The notes: generated by a model from the sequence alone, not told the origin. Shown: positions 45,786 to 54,679, counted from the first letter of the stretch. The stretch: DNA of 64,000 nucleotides from Rothia sp. SD9660Na (GCF_030064065.1 NZ_CP125946.1:1860001-1924000), one strand, 5' to 3'. Program-made: numbers and translations.

Positions 45786-46670
45786 TTAGCTTTCTGAATC
45801 TTTGACGGCCAGGGTCGCCTGGTAAAGGTCGCGTTTAGAGACCCCGTGAACTTCAGCCACCTGGGCACAGGCGGCTTTCAGGCGGACGCCATCTGCCACA
45901 AGCTCCAGGACGAGGTCGGTCAGGTTCTCTGCCTCTTCTGCCTCGGGTTCGGGGGCGCCCTCAACCACGATGGCGGCTTCGCCCTTGATCTGCTTAGATT
46001 CGGCCCAGGTAATGAGTTCTTGCAGGCTGCCGCGGGCAACCTCTTCGTGCAGCTTAGTCAGTTCCCGGCAGACGGCAGCCCGGCGCTCTGCCCCGAAGGC
46101 TTCGGCAAAATCGTGCAGGGTCGCGGCCAGCCGGTGGGGGGACTCGTAGAAGACCATGGTGCGCTCTTCGGCTGCAAGGGCCTTGAGACGGCGGGAGCGG
46201 TCTGAGCCCTTGCGGGCCAGGAAACCCTCGAAGGTGAAGCGGCCCGAGGGTAGGCCGGACACGGCTATGGCAGTGACGACGGCTGAGGGGCCGGGCAGGG
46301 CGGTGACAGTCAGACCAGCGTCAGCTACGGCTGCTGCCGCCACATAGCCTGGGTCAGAAACCGCTGGCATACCGGCATCCGACATGAGTAGCACGGTCTG
46401 CCCGGATGCCACAGCTTCAACGATTTGCCGGGCGCGGGCTGCCTCGTTGTAGTCATGGTTAACCAACACCCGCCCCCGGGTCGTGACACCCAGCCCGGCG
46501 GCTAGTTTACGCAGGGTACGGCTGTCTTCAACGGCGAGTACGTCGGCGGACGCGAGCGCCTCACGCAGGCGCGGGGAGGCATCGGCTAGGTTGCCGATAG
46601 GGGTTCCGCCAAGGATGAGGGCGCCGCCTTCGGCCGGCGCGGCGGGCGTGGTATGAGGGGAGGGTTCCAT
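45786..46670 (-). CDS. rsmI: 16S rRNA (cytidine-2'-O)-methyltransferase
   Basis: 294 aa tetrapyrrole-methylase-fold enzyme: LGGTPIGNLADAS at the N-terminus, VEDSRTLRKL, MSDAGMPAVSDPG and GLPSGRFTFEGFL. Methylates C1402 of 16S rRNA. ATG at 46670 follows AGGG with 9-nt spacing; an AGGGTT/AACCCT imperfect palindrome spans the start region. Confidence 0.93.
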   Translation of the reverse strand: MEPSPHTTPAAPAEGGALILGGTPIGNLADASPRLREALASADVLAVEDSRTLRKLAAGLGVTTRGRVLVNHDYNEAARARQIVEAVASGQTVLLMSDAGMPAVSDPGYVAAAAVADAGLTVTALPGPSAVVTAIAVSGLPSGRFTFEGFLARKGSDRSRRLKALAAEERTMVFYESPHRLAATLHDFAEAFGAERRAAVCRELTKLHEEVARGSLQELITWAESKQIKGEAAIVVEGAPEPEAEEAENLTDLVLELVADGVRLKAACAQVAEVHGVSKRDLYQATLAVKDSES

Positions 46671-46703
46671 AGGGTTAAACCCTACTACTTTTGTTCCCCT
46701 ACA

Positions 46704-46724
46704 AGTAGGGACCAGATTCCTCCC
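46704..46724. repeat. Left copy of a 21-nt perfect inverted repeat
   Basis: Its exact reverse complement is at 47927-47947. It contains one GGACCAG heptamer (46709-46715); a CTGGTCC follows at 46762-46768, just past the 3' end of the enclosed gene. Confidence 0.85.
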
Positions 46725-46772
46725 GACGTCCTTGTCCACCACACATACAATCGTTACTTTCCTGGTCCATTG

Positions 46773-47699
46773 TTACCTGAGCGCCGTAGTTCTACTACTC
46801 CCGTTTTTCCTTTGCATGGTGGCAAGAACTTCACGAACGATTTTCTGCGGGTGGTTCACAACGGTAGACCAGTCACAGCGCAGCACATCCCACCCCGCAT
46901 TTTTCAGCAGCTTCTCGCGTCGCACCTCGTTGAAGAAAACCTCATCGCGGCTCTGAGAATCAAGGTATTTCACCCGTCCATCAAATTCGAGGGCAATCAT
47001 TTCATCTTCGTAAGCAAAGTCGAGCCGGAAGTGTTCGTTTTCAACCCAAACATCAGCCTGCTGGGCTGGCAAAGGCAAGGGGCTCATGTGTAAGACCCAT
47101 TTCAGTTTGCTTTCACCAGCACTCTCACTTGAAGAACTCATGAGGCCGGCAACCGTCCGCATCTTCTGAACTCCACGCCCCCTCTGACGCCCCAAATACT
47201 CCGCGATTTCTTCAACCGTGCAGGCTCCCTGATAAAGCGCTGACTCAACCGTAACTAGTGCTGAGGACGGATGCAGGTAGCGGCAACAATCAGCTAAAGT
47301 CCGCAGGCAGGTAGTGAGGTGGAAGAAGCCGTGCACTGACGTTATATCGGGAACTGTAGACGAATAGTGCTTTGCGATACCTTGAGCACGCCCCCGTGAA
47401 CTAGGGTGGCACTGTACATCTACCAGCTTCTGATCTACCACGGCTAAGCCGTGCAACCAGGCAGCGGTTTGGTGAGTGAAAACAGTTTGAGGGTTCCTCT
47501 TGTAAACAGCAGAAATAAAGTAAGGGTACTGCTGATAATGAGGAAGCTGACGAAAATTTGACTGGGTTGTATAAACACCTGGAATGAGACGGGCCAGCTC
47601 CTGTTGTCTAACCCGGCGAGCGATAACGCTAGAGCTCATGCCCAGCCGCAGCAGTTCCCTGTAGGTATAAACGGTTTGAAGGCTATCGAGAATATCCAT
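46773..47699 (-). CDS. AbiEi-like winged-helix/PD-(D/E)XK endonuclease-like protein
   Basis: 308 aa. The N-terminal part (YTYRELLRLGMSSSVIARRVRQQELARLIPGVY) is the winged-helix domain seen in AbiEi-type antitoxins. The C-terminal part (RLDFAYEDEMIALEFDGRVKY, then RREKLLKNAGWDVLRC) fits DUF559/Vsr-like PD-(D/E)XK nuclease folds. The start at 47699 is preceded by CAGAAT with a 6-nt spacer (leaderless); a TTG 75 nt upstream is the alternative. No partner toxin gene is adjacent. Function unknown; DNA repair, defence or regulation are all possible. It is bracketed by a 21-nt inverted repeat. Confidence 0.78.
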   Translation of the reverse strand: MDILDSLQTVYTYRELLRLGMSSSVIARRVRQQELARLIPGVYTTQSNFRQLPHYQQYPYFISAVYKRNPQTVFTHQTAAWLHGLAVVDQKLVDVQCHPSSRGRAQGIAKHYSSTVPDITSVHGFFHLTTCLRTLADCCRYLHPSSALVTVESALYQGACTVEEIAEYLGRQRGRGVQKMRTVAGLMSSSSESAGESKLKWVLHMSPLPLPAQQADVWVENEHFRLDFAYEDEMIALEFDGRVKYLDSQSRDEVFFNEVRREKLLKNAGWDVLRCDWSTVVNHPQKIVREVLATMQRKNGSSRTTALR

Positions 47700-47705
47700 A
47701 ACAGC

Positions 47706-47711
47706 ATTCTG
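47706..47711 (-). promoter_or_regulatory. -10-like element of the nuclease-like gene
   Basis: CAGAAT on the minus strand, 6 nt before the ATG at 47699. The rest of the gap 47700-48018 holds DnaA-box-like 9-mers (47748-47756, 47831-47839), the right inverted repeat and the heptamer cluster. Confidence 0.4.
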
Positions 47712-47882
47712 TTGTGTAGGAGCTACATTTCTAGAACTGATGTTTTCTGTGGATAAAGTTTCTCCCAGTCTCAACGGATTGCGCCAAAAAAGATTTTTTT
47801 ATCGGTCAGGTTATTACAGCGCATATACAGGTATCCACAGGGTAGCTTCACCACCCCGTAGGTAGAGCCCCGCCCCTCGTAA

Positions 47883-47972
47883 GGACCAGAAAAATACCAA
47901 TTGTAGGTCATGGCATGAAGTATTTTGGGAGGAATCTGGTCCCTACTAGATAGGACCAGAGGAAGCTGGTCC
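47883..47972. repeat. Right inverted repeat and GGACCAG/CTGGTCC heptamer cluster
   Basis: Four heptamers alternate in direction: GGACCAG at 47883 and 47953, CTGGTCC at 47936 and 47966. They form two small stems, 47935-47960 and 47953-47972. The 21-nt inverted repeat copy is 47927-47947. Could be operators shared by the nuclease-like gene and the divergent mannosyltransferase gene, or ends of a mobile unit. Confidence 0.7.
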
Positions 47973-48005
47973 CCACGCGTCCGCGCGCGATTCTGCTGCC
48001 CCAGG

Positions 48006-48011
48006 TAGCAT
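48006..48011 (+). promoter_or_regulatory. -10 element of the mannosyltransferase gene
   Basis: TAGCAT, exactly 7 nt before the GTG start at 48019; no ribosome binding site. Confidence 0.5.
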
Positions 48012-48018
48012 AGCTAGG

Positions 48019-49626
48019 GTGACATCTAACCCAACCCCTGCCGTCCTGACCCTCAAAGACGCTTTCACCGAGTCAGCCCTCCGGGCACGGCTAGCCGTAA
48101 CAGCGGTACCGATGCCCCGCTACGGCTGGGTGGCCCCCCTGCTTGTACTGGTACTGGCCGGGCTCATGCGTTTTGTGAACCTGGCTAACCCTAACGCCAT
48201 CGTCTTTGACGAGACCTACTACGCTAAAGACGCCTACTCCCTGCTGCACTTTGGGTACGAGCGCAACTGGTCCGATACAGCCAACGAGACCTTCGTTGCC
48301 GGAGCTCCATCGGGCATCCTTGAAACCGCCGAATATGTGGTCCACCCGCCGGTTGGTAAGTGGATGATCGCCTTCGGTATGGCAATTTTTGGTGACGATA
48401 ACCCCTTTGGCTGGCGATTTGCCGCAGCCCTAACAGGCACCCTGTCGGTGGGGCTGGTCATGCTCGCTGGCTGGCTTCTCTTCCGCTCAGTTACGGTTGC
48501 TACCTTGGCCGGCCTGCTGATTTCTATTGACGGTCTGCACTTTGTGCAGTCCCGTTTTGCCCTTCTCGATATCTTCCTCATGTTCTGGCTGCTGGCCACC
48601 TTCGTGGCTCTGCTGCTTGACCGCTATCAGGGTAGGTGTAGGCTCGCGGCCCGTATAGCGGCTCATGCTAGTGACCAGGGCGGCTCTCCCACCGACGACT
48701 TCATGCGCTACGGCCCCTGGCTGGGTTTCCGCTACTGGCGGTTTATCGCCGGTATCTGCGCGGGTCTGGCGGTTGGTGTCAAATGGAACGCCCTCTTCTT
48801 CATCGCTATCTTCGGTCTGATGACGGTTTTTTGGGATGCCAACGCCCGCCGTATCGCCGGTATCCGCCGCTGGTATATCTCGGGTTTCCTGAGCGACGGC
48901 ATGTTCGCCTTCTTTGCCCTCATCGGTACTGGCCTGCTGACTTATCTGGCGACCTGGACCGGCTGGTTCCTCTCAGATTCTGCCTACAACCGCAACTGGG
49001 CCACGGAGCACCCCGGCGAGGGCGTTCTCTGGCTGCCAGAGTCTCTGCGCTCCCTCTGGGAGTACCACCGCTCTGCCTATGCCTTCCATTCAGGGCTGGA
49101 TTCCCCCCACACCTACGAGTCCCCGGCCTGGCAGTGGCTGATTTTAGGGCGCCCCACCAGCTACTACTATGAGTCCCCTGACCTGGGCGTGAACGGCTGT
49201 ACGGTTGAGTCCTGCTCTGAGGCGGTACTGAATATAGGCAACCCGCTCATCTGGTGGTCCTTTATCATCGTTGCGGCCCTGTCCCTGCTCATTGTGCTGC
49301 TGCGCCGCGACTGGCGTTTTGCGGCCCTTTTCGCGGTCTTTGCGGTGGGCTATTTCCCCTGGTTTGCCTACCCCGAGCGCACCATGTTCTTCTTTTACGC
49401 CCTCTCCTTCGAGCCCTACCTGATTCTTATGCTGGCAGGTATTTTGGGGCTGGCGCTAGGACGCCCCGGCGACAGCGTACGCCGCCGCCGGGCCGGGCTA
49501 CTGGTGGTCGGGCTTTTTGTGGTCTTTGCGCTGTTAGTCTCTATCTACTACTGGCCTATTTGGACGGCCCAGACCGTCCCCTACACCGAGTGGCGCGAGC
49601 GCATGTGGTTTGACGCCTGGATTTAG
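48019..49626 (+). CDS. Protein O-mannosyltransferase (GT39)
   Basis: 535 aa, about ten transmembrane helices. The first loop AIVFDETYYAKDAYSL carries the conserved Asp-Glu pair, and HPPVGKWMIAFG follows, both typical of actinobacterial Pmt. It transfers mannose from polyprenyl-phosphomannose to Ser/Thr of secreted proteins during export. Thr/Pro-rich surface proteins such as the one at 2-2263 are likely targets. Divergent from the nuclease-like gene; rsmI next to pmt is the usual order, here interrupted. Confidence 0.92.
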   Translation: MTSNPTPAVLTLKDAFTESALRARLAVTAVPMPRYGWVAPLLVLVLAGLMRFVNLANPNAIVFDETYYAKDAYSLLHFGYERNWSDTANETFVAGAPSGILETAEYVVHPPVGKWMIAFGMAIFGDDNPFGWRFAAALTGTLSVGLVMLAGWLLFRSVTVATLAGLLISIDGLHFVQSRFALLDIFLMFWLLATFVALLLDRYQGRCRLAARIAAHASDQGGSPTDDFMRYGPWLGFRYWRFIAGICAGLAVGVKWNALFFIAIFGLMTVFWDANARRIAGIRRWYISGFLSDGMFAFFALIGTGLLTYLATWTGWFLSDSAYNRNWATEHPGEGVLWLPESLRSLWEYHRSAYAFHSGLDSPHTYESPAWQWLILGRPTSYYYESPDLGVNGCTVESCSEAVLNIGNPLIWWSFIIVAALSLLIVLLRRDWRFAALFAVFAVGYFPWFAYPERTMFFFYALSFEPYLILMLAGILGLALGRPGDSVRRRRAGLLVVGLFVVFALLVSIYYWPIWTAQTVPYTEWRERMWFDAWI

Positions 49627-49630
49627 GGGT

Positions 49631-50653
49631 TTACTTGGTCAGGAGTTCTTTGAGCTCCTGACGCTCTGCCCGGCGTTTGAGGGCTAGCTGCTTGCGGTAG
49701 CGGGTAGGCCAGGTCATGGCGAGGACGGCAACCGTGATGAAGAGAGTGAGGGCACCTGCGGTGGCGGCGGCGTCCACCCAGAACTGAGGCGGGTAGAGGC
49801 GGATAAGGGTGTCGCTCATGCGGAACTGCCAGTTGCCCTGGGGAAAGAAGACCTCGTGGAAGGTGGTGAATAAGGCTTCCCAGCCGATAGCACCAGCAAC
49901 GCCCATGCCGATAAGCAGGGCTAGGGTGAGCCAGGCACCGGTGAAAAGGGAGGACCGCAGGACGCCCGGGGCCCGCAGGCGCAGGGTTCTAGCTGAGAGC
50001 AGGGCGAGGACCAACATGATGAGGGCAAAGGTCATACTGATCAGCATGACCCGTTTGACGTCGGTCATGTGCTCAACCTCGCTGGCAAGGAAGGCCTCTT
50101 GACCTCCGGTGGTGATATCGGCCAGGTAGGTGTGGGGGGCAAAGTTCAAGATATAGTCCAGCCCATAGGAGCCCAGACGCAGTCTTTCCTGGGTATCGAA
50201 GCCGTAGCTATCTGCCGGGAAACCGGGTCGATGGTATTCGAGCCAGAGGAAGGCGGGGCTGGCGACGGCACGCACAGCCAGCATGATGGTCAGTACGGGA
50301 ACGGCCAGGGCGATGAGGGCCCGACGCAGCCCCAGCAGGCGGGGCTTGTCGTCTACCGCAACTTCGCGGGCTTCGGCGCGTTCTGCAGCCGGGGTAACTT
50401 CGGGAGCGGACGCGTTACCTCCGGGGGCTGCCACCGCAGCCAGGGGCGCGGTCCAGGGGGTAGCCTCGGAGGGATCGTCCGCCCCGGTCTGCTCTGCCGA
50501 TGGGCTGGTGTCGCCTACCTCGTGGGCGGTAGGAGCCGGAATCTGAATACCGCGCTCAGCCCTGCGGGCTGACAGTAGGCTATCGGTCTTAGGCGGGGTG
50601 ATAGCGGGGCTGAGTTTCTTCCACTCCTGGTTCTGGTCGGGCTGCTGGGCCAC
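49631..50653 (-). CDS. TIGR01906/DUF1461 family membrane protein
   Basis: 340 aa. About 110 residues of Pro/Ala/Glu-rich cytoplasmic sequence precede a first helix (ALIALAVPVLTIMLAV), and three more helices follow. The external loop with LGSYGLDYILNF and SEVEHMTDVKRVM is the family hallmark. Function unknown. GTG start with GGAGG upstream. Convergent with the mannosyltransferase gene, 4-nt gap. Confidence 0.85.
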   Translation of the reverse strand: MAQQPDQNQEWKKLSPAITPPKTDSLLSARRAERGIQIPAPTAHEVGDTSPSAEQTGADDPSEATPWTAPLAAVAAPGGNASAPEVTPAAERAEAREVAVDDKPRLLGLRRALIALAVPVLTIMLAVRAVASPAFLWLEYHRPGFPADSYGFDTQERLRLGSYGLDYILNFAPHTYLADITTGGQEAFLASEVEHMTDVKRVMLISMTFALIMLVLALLSARTLRLRAPGVLRSSLFTGAWLTLALLIGMGVAGAIGWEALFTTFHEVFFPQGNWQFRMSDTLIRLYPPQFWVDAAATAGALTLFITVAVLAMTWPTRYRKQLALKRRAERQELKELLTK

Positions 50654-50715
50654 GGTGGGTTTCCTCCCGGGTGTCTAGGGTGCGTCTGCCTGTGTATTCT
50701 ACGCGCTAGAAACTA

Positions 50716-50759
50716 AAAACTCCCGCCCGGGCACCGGGGGTGTTAGGGGCGAGAGTTTT
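50716..50759 (-). terminator. Terminator of the L,D-transpeptidase gene
   Basis: 13-bp stem with one mismatch (AAAACTC.. with ..GAGAGTTTT), followed on the minus strand by a T-rich stretch, 27 nt after the stop codon. Confidence 0.8.
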
Positions 50760-50786
50760 GCAGTCTGTGCCGGTCAGGCTCTGGTC

Positions 50787-52028
50787 TTACCAGTTACCCT
50801 GCCAGGTGGAGTCGTGGTAGTTGGCAAAAGGAATGTTCCAGTCACCGTAGCCGTCGTCGGGGTCAGCCTGGGGGTAACCGGTGTTCACAGTCTCTACCAC
50901 GTCGCCAACACCGAAGGTGTTGTAGAAGAACTTAGCGTCATCGGGCAGCATGCCGATGCAGCCGTGGGAGACGTTCGCGCGACCTACCGAAGCCCAGGCT
51001 GAGGGTAGGGCCTGGTGAACAAAGACACCGCCGGAGGTCAGTCGAGCAGTCCAGGAGGCCCAGAAAGGCTCGTAGTAGTGGGGGTCGTTTTCTGCTAGAT
51101 TAAGAGAACCGGGGTTGAAGTAGTAGCTCTCAGCCTTTTCCATGATGACCAGCTGGCCCACCACAGAAGGCCATTCAGTGTTGCCTAGGGTAATGAAAGC
51201 TTCGCGCACCATGAGGTCATCGATATACATCTTGATGGTCTTAGTGTTGTTATCCGCAAAGGCGTAGCGCTTGTTCCAGGTCTTGAAGCTGCGGGTGGTG
51301 GTGTGGTTACCGATCATGCCGTTACCCACGTCAAGGCCGAACAGGTCGATGGTGACGGTAACAGTGGAGTTGGTAGCCCACTTGTCCTCGGGGCGGTAGC
51401 GCACCATGTAGTCGCTGTACCAACGGAACTTACCAGCCTGATCGCCACCACCCTTGACGGTGATGCGCTTTTCTACCTCGGCCTTGTTCAGGACGGGCTC
51501 AGAGAAGTTGAACTGGATGATTTTACCGATGCCGTAGCTAGCGCCCTCGTCAAAGTTCATGAGGGCATCTACCTCATAGGCAGCAGAGACAGTGGAGAAG
51601 GCACTCTCTCCGGTGCCTGAGGTACCTGCGGCGTCCTCAGCTTCCCACTCCACGGTGTAGTCGCTGTGGAAGAGCATGCGGTCGGTTGAGGCCCAGCTCT
51701 TGCCGTCTGCGGCTAGCTCACCGGCAAGCTCTTCGCCCTTGGCGGTGGTCACGGTGACCTTGGTGAGGGTCGAGTCAGCGGTGGTGACGGTGACGGTCTC
51801 GATGGGGTTAATCTCTACCTCATCGAGGGCGGGGTAGACCTCTACAGTACCGGTGAACTTAGCGGTGGGAGTGGGGCTCGAGCTTGCAGTCGCAGCGGCA
51901 CTTGCGCTGCTGGTACTGCTCTCGGGTGTGGAGCAGGCAGCAAGAGTCATTGTGCCCAGAGCTCCTACGGTCACGAAGGACCGACGGGTAAAAGTGTCTC
52001 GGTTGGCTGCGTTGATGGGGTTGACCAC
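50787..52028 (-). CDS. L,D-transpeptidase lipoprotein with Ig-like domains
   Basis: 413 aa. The signal has twin arginines (RR 15-16) and a lipobox ending at Cys32 (MTLAAC), so it is probably a Tat-exported lipoprotein. A Ser/Ala/Thr-rich linker, two Ig-like domains and a C-terminal YkuD domain follow; the catalytic site is SHGCIGM (Cys357). These enzymes make 3-3 peptidoglycan cross-links. GTG start with AAGGAAG upstream. Domain order matches mycobacterial LdtMt-type proteins. Confidence 0.93.
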   Translation of the reverse strand: MVNPINAANRDTFTRRSFVTVGALGTMTLAACSTPESSTSSASAAATASSSPTPTAKFTGTVEVYPALDEVEINPIETVTVTTADSTLTKVTVTTAKGEELAGELAADGKSWASTDRMLFHSDYTVEWEAEDAAGTSGTGESAFSTVSAAYEVDALMNFDEGASYGIGKIIQFNFSEPVLNKAEVEKRITVKGGGDQAGKFRWYSDYMVRYRPEDKWATNSTVTVTIDLFGLDVGNGMIGNHTTTRSFKTWNKRYAFADNNTKTIKMYIDDLMVREAFITLGNTEWPSVVGQLVIMEKAESYYFNPGSLNLAENDPHYYEPFWASWTARLTSGGVFVHQALPSAWASVGRANVSHGCIGMLPDDAKFFYNTFGVGDVVETVNTGYPQADPDDGYGDWNIPFANYHDSTWQGNW

Positions 52029-52129
52029 GAACTTATCTTCCTTATGTCACGTACTGTGGGCGCAAGTGTGTTGTGTGCTCGTCAAAGTTTATCGGATAAG
52101 GGCTGTTTTTGATATAGGGCCTACAAGAA

Positions 52130-52156
52130 AACCCGTTGGTCATAGACCAACGGGTT
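52130..52156 (-). terminator. Terminator of the whiB-DUF3499 operon
   Basis: Perfect 12-bp stem (AACCCGTTGGTC/GACCAACGGGTT) with a 3-nt loop, followed on the minus strand by TTTTCTTG. Confidence 0.88.
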
Positions 52157-52171
52157 ATACCGAATCTCGCT

Positions 52172-52435
52172 CTAAACAGAACGTAGGGGTGGGTAGGATG
52201 CGTCCGCCTGCTCTTCTGCCGCGGGGCTGGTGGTGGGGGCGTCCAGGCGCACAACATCCCAGCCTTGGGGGGCGGTGAGTCGGTCGGCGTGGAATTCGCA
52301 CAGGTCGTAGGCGTGGGGCTCCCGGTGTACCGAGAGGGGGCCGATCACAGCGGTTGACTGGGCGTAGGCATAGGTGAGCGTGAAAATAGCCTCACGCTGG
52401 CAGGTCTGGCGTGAGCACTGGCGGGTAATTGCCAT
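52172..52435 (-). CDS. DUF3499 family protein
   Basis: 87 aa. CSRQTCQREA at the N-terminus and the AYDLCEFHADRLTAPQGW segment give the Cys/His pattern of this actinobacterial family, probably a zinc-binding protein. Function unknown. Next to whiB as in most Actinobacteria; Shine-Dalgarno GAAGGG. Confidence 0.88.
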   Translation of the reverse strand: MAITRQCSRQTCQREAIFTLTYAYAQSTAVIGPLSVHREPHAYDLCEFHADRLTAPQGWDVVRLDAPTTSPAAEEQADASYPPLRSV

Positions 52436-52453
52436 GAATCAAGCCCTTCTTTC

Positions 52454-52927
52454 TTAGATAGCTTGCTTGCGGAGGCGGCGGCGTTCACGCTCTGATAAAC
52501 CGCCCCAGATACCGAAGCGCTCGTCGTTTTCCATGGCGTATTCTAGGCAGGCTTCGCGAACAGGGCATTCGCTACATACTCGCTTAGCGTCGCGGGTTGA
52601 TCCACCCTTTTCGGGGAAGAATGCCTCGGGGTCGGTCTGGGCACAGAGGGCATCTGCCTGCCAGGAGAGTTCGCCGTCGTCACCGTCTGTGCTGTAGATA
52701 CCGGCGGCCTGCTGCCAAAGGGAGAGGGCGTCGGAGTCTGTGGAGAACATGTCGGTAGCTGAGCTGCTGGCGAGTGAGTTTGCACGGCCGCGGCTTTTGG
52801 GAGCGGCGGCGTTAAGCAAAGCGGTAGCCTGGTCTTCTAAATACTGGGCAGAGTGCATAGTGTGGTACTGGGCCACATCAGGCGTGCGCCCTGCAGCGCC
52901 CTGAGGTAGGCGGCTGTGGAGGCCCAT
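52454..52927 (-). CDS. WhiB-family Fe-S transcription regulator (WhiB2/WhmD-like)
   Basis: 157 aa. The four cluster ligands are ALCAQTD and VCSECPVREAC (C..CxxCx5C), followed by the G(V/I)WGG turn (GIWGGLSERERRR) and a basic tail. WhiB2 orthologues control cell division and septation; assignment to this subtype rests on the DUF3499 neighbour. Start at 52927 is chosen because AAAGGGA lies 5-6 nt upstream, within a longer in-frame extension. Confidence 0.92.
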   Translation of the reverse strand: MGLHSRLPQGAAGRTPDVAQYHTMHSAQYLEDQATALLNAAAPKSRGRANSLASSSATDMFSTDSDALSLWQQAAGIYSTDGDDGELSWQADALCAQTDPEAFFPEKGGSTRDAKRVCSECPVREACLEYAMENDERFGIWGGLSERERRRLRKQAI

Positions 52928-53128
52928 ATTCTTCCCTTTCATATCCCAAACAGAGGACAGAATAAAAAATTTCCCTGCACCTAATTACACGCGTGTAACG
53001 GCCCGTTCGTCAAGCTGGGATTAAAAAAGTCTTCTTCATACGAGATTCTCTCACAATAATTTGCGTTTCTCTGTGGTATATGCATTTACCTCAACCGGCC
53101 CCTTCTGGCTGCAAAGCGAGCGGTGCCC

Positions 53129-53134
53129 TAGAGT
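53129..53134 (+). promoter_or_regulatory. -10 element of the TIGR03089 gene
   Basis: TAGAGT, exactly 7 nt before the ATG at 53142. The upstream gap (52928-53141) is the divergent whiB control region. Confidence 0.45.
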
Positions 53135-53141
53135 AGGGAGC

Positions 53142-53894
53142 ATGACAGCATCATTTCTCCAGGTAGGTTCTTCTTTCCCACATTTCATGGTCCAGCTGGC
53201 TCAGCGCCAGTCCCCCGCCCTGCTCTGGTATTCGGTACCGGGTGAGCGCATCGAGCTTTCGGGCAGGGTTTTTGATAACTGGGTTGCTAAGACCGCTAAT
53301 TTTTTGGTGGACGAGTGCGAGCTGGAACCCGGCTCCCTGCTGGCCCTGCCCGAGCGCCTGCACTGGCGGTCGCTAGTTTTGGCGGCAGCTGGTCTGCGGG
53401 TCGGGGCAACTCTGGCCTGGGGGCAGCAGGCGGGGGCGGACGTCCGCGCCGCCTTTGATATGTCAGAGCTAGAGGACGCTGAGGAAGAATACCTGTTGGC
53501 TGTCGCCGCCGAGCCACTGGCACCTCGTTTTATGGGACAGTTGCCGTCTGAGGTGCTTGATTATGCCGCTGAGGTGAGGTCCCACCCCGATGTCTATATG
53601 GGCTTAGCTAAACCTACCTCTGAGGGGCAAGCGTGGGCTGGCACCAGCTATAGCCAGCTGATGGAGCAGCTCACCGAGCAGGCTACGGCCCTGACTACCG
53701 AATATGAGCACGAAGTAGCCGCCCTCCAGGTTCCGGGGGAGCATTTTGATGCCACATACCTAAAGCAGGCTCTGGCGGTCATGGCCTCAGGCCGAGCTGC
53801 TCTGGTTCTCGACCCGGCGGTCACTTGGGAACAGGGCCGTCTTAGTCGAGTTTTGGGCGACGAACGGGCCCGGTCTCTGCCTTCTCAACGATAG
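53142..53894 (+). CDS. TIGR03089 family protein
   Basis: 250 aa. The start SFLQVGSSFPHFMVQLAQRQ and RIELSGRVFDNWVAKTANFL match this actinobacterial family, which resembles a truncated AMP-dependent acyl-CoA synthetase N-terminal region. No catalytic adenylation motif is complete, so enzyme activity is doubtful. Its 3' end overlaps the convergent gtrA-family gene by 53 nt. Confidence 0.85.
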   Translation: MTASFLQVGSSFPHFMVQLAQRQSPALLWYSVPGERIELSGRVFDNWVAKTANFLVDECELEPGSLLALPERLHWRSLVLAAAGLRVGATLAWGQQAGADVRAAFDMSELEDAEEEYLLAVAAEPLAPRFMGQLPSEVLDYAAEVRSHPDVYMGLAKPTSEGQAWAGTSYSQLMEQLTEQATALTTEYEHEVAALQVPGEHFDATYLKQALAVMASGRAALVLDPAVTWEQGRLSRVLGDERARSLPSQR

Positions 53895-54417
53895 GCAGGG
53901 AGCCGGTCATAATCTTAGTGGCCTCTTCAATCAGCTCGGCGCGCTTTTCTTCGGAGGTCTTATCGCCGTTATGGCTCCTGCTCTGAGAGAAGACCCAGAA
54001 CTTGTACAGGAAGTAGCGCACGATAGTGCCCAAGATGGTACCGATGATGGTGCCCGAGATAAAGGACGCCCGCGGGCTGGTTAGGCCCAGTACGTAGACG
54101 CTAAAGAGCACGCAGGAGGCCTCAACACCGATGCCGATGGCGTTGACGATGCCGAATTCGATGGCCTCGCGCACCTTGTTGCCGGTGCGTTTTTCGCGGA
54201 AGGTCCACAGGCGGTTTGCTACCCAGGAGAAGATAGTGGCAACGATGCCGGCCACGACCTTGGCCTTGGCGTGCCCGTCGGAAAAGATAGAGTGCATGAG
54301 CGACCAGGTCACCGCCGAGTTAATGATGAAGGCCAGGCCACCGACGCTCAGGAACTGGGCTACTTCCCGGCCGTGACTGTGCCACAGGGTCTCTAGACGC
54401 TGTTTGAGTGCGCTCAT
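53842..54417 (-). CDS. GtrA family membrane protein
   Basis: 191 aa with four transmembrane helices: FLSVGGLAFIINSAVTWSL, VVAGIVATIFSWVANRLWTF, and two more before a basic C-terminal tail. GtrA-like proteins help flip polyprenyl-phosphate sugars. ATG at 54417 has AGGGGAAG upstream. The region 54418-54692 before purK holds no gene I can see. Confidence 0.87.
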   Translation of the reverse strand: MSALKQRLETLWHSHGREVAQFLSVGGLAFIINSAVTWSLMHSIFSDGHAKAKVVAGIVATIFSWVANRLWTFREKRTGNKVREAIEFGIVNAIGIGVEASCVLFSVYVLGLTSPRASFISGTIIGTILGTIVRYFLYKFWVFSQSRSHNGDKTSEEKRAELIEEATKIMTGSLPIVEKAETGPVRRPKLD

Positions 54418-54679
54418 AGTTTCTTCCCCTCGTCGTATGGTGCGGGCCCCTCCCGGCGGGAACTGGTATGAGTTCGGCAAGGAGCGTCTCAACGCACCGA
54501 CTGAACTGGGGAGCAGGTCTTTAATTCTGTTCACATAGTACAGGCGCGGCCTTGTTCCCTGCCTGCTTACCGGGGTAGTGTTTTGCTCACAGATAGCGGG
54601 GCATTACCTAGGAGCTTGCCCAGCCTTGGGGGCCTGTTCAGCATGTAGCTGGGGCTTTTACAAGCACCGTCCACCCAGG

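Noticed and set aside
45029..45805. 258-codon plus-strand frame antisense to tatD
   Set aside because: Mirror of a well-supported gene; no ribosome binding site and a low-complexity product.
46704..47947. Insertion sequence
   Set aside because: The inverted repeats look like terminal repeats, but the enclosed protein is not a transposase and no target-site duplication is evident next to the repeats.
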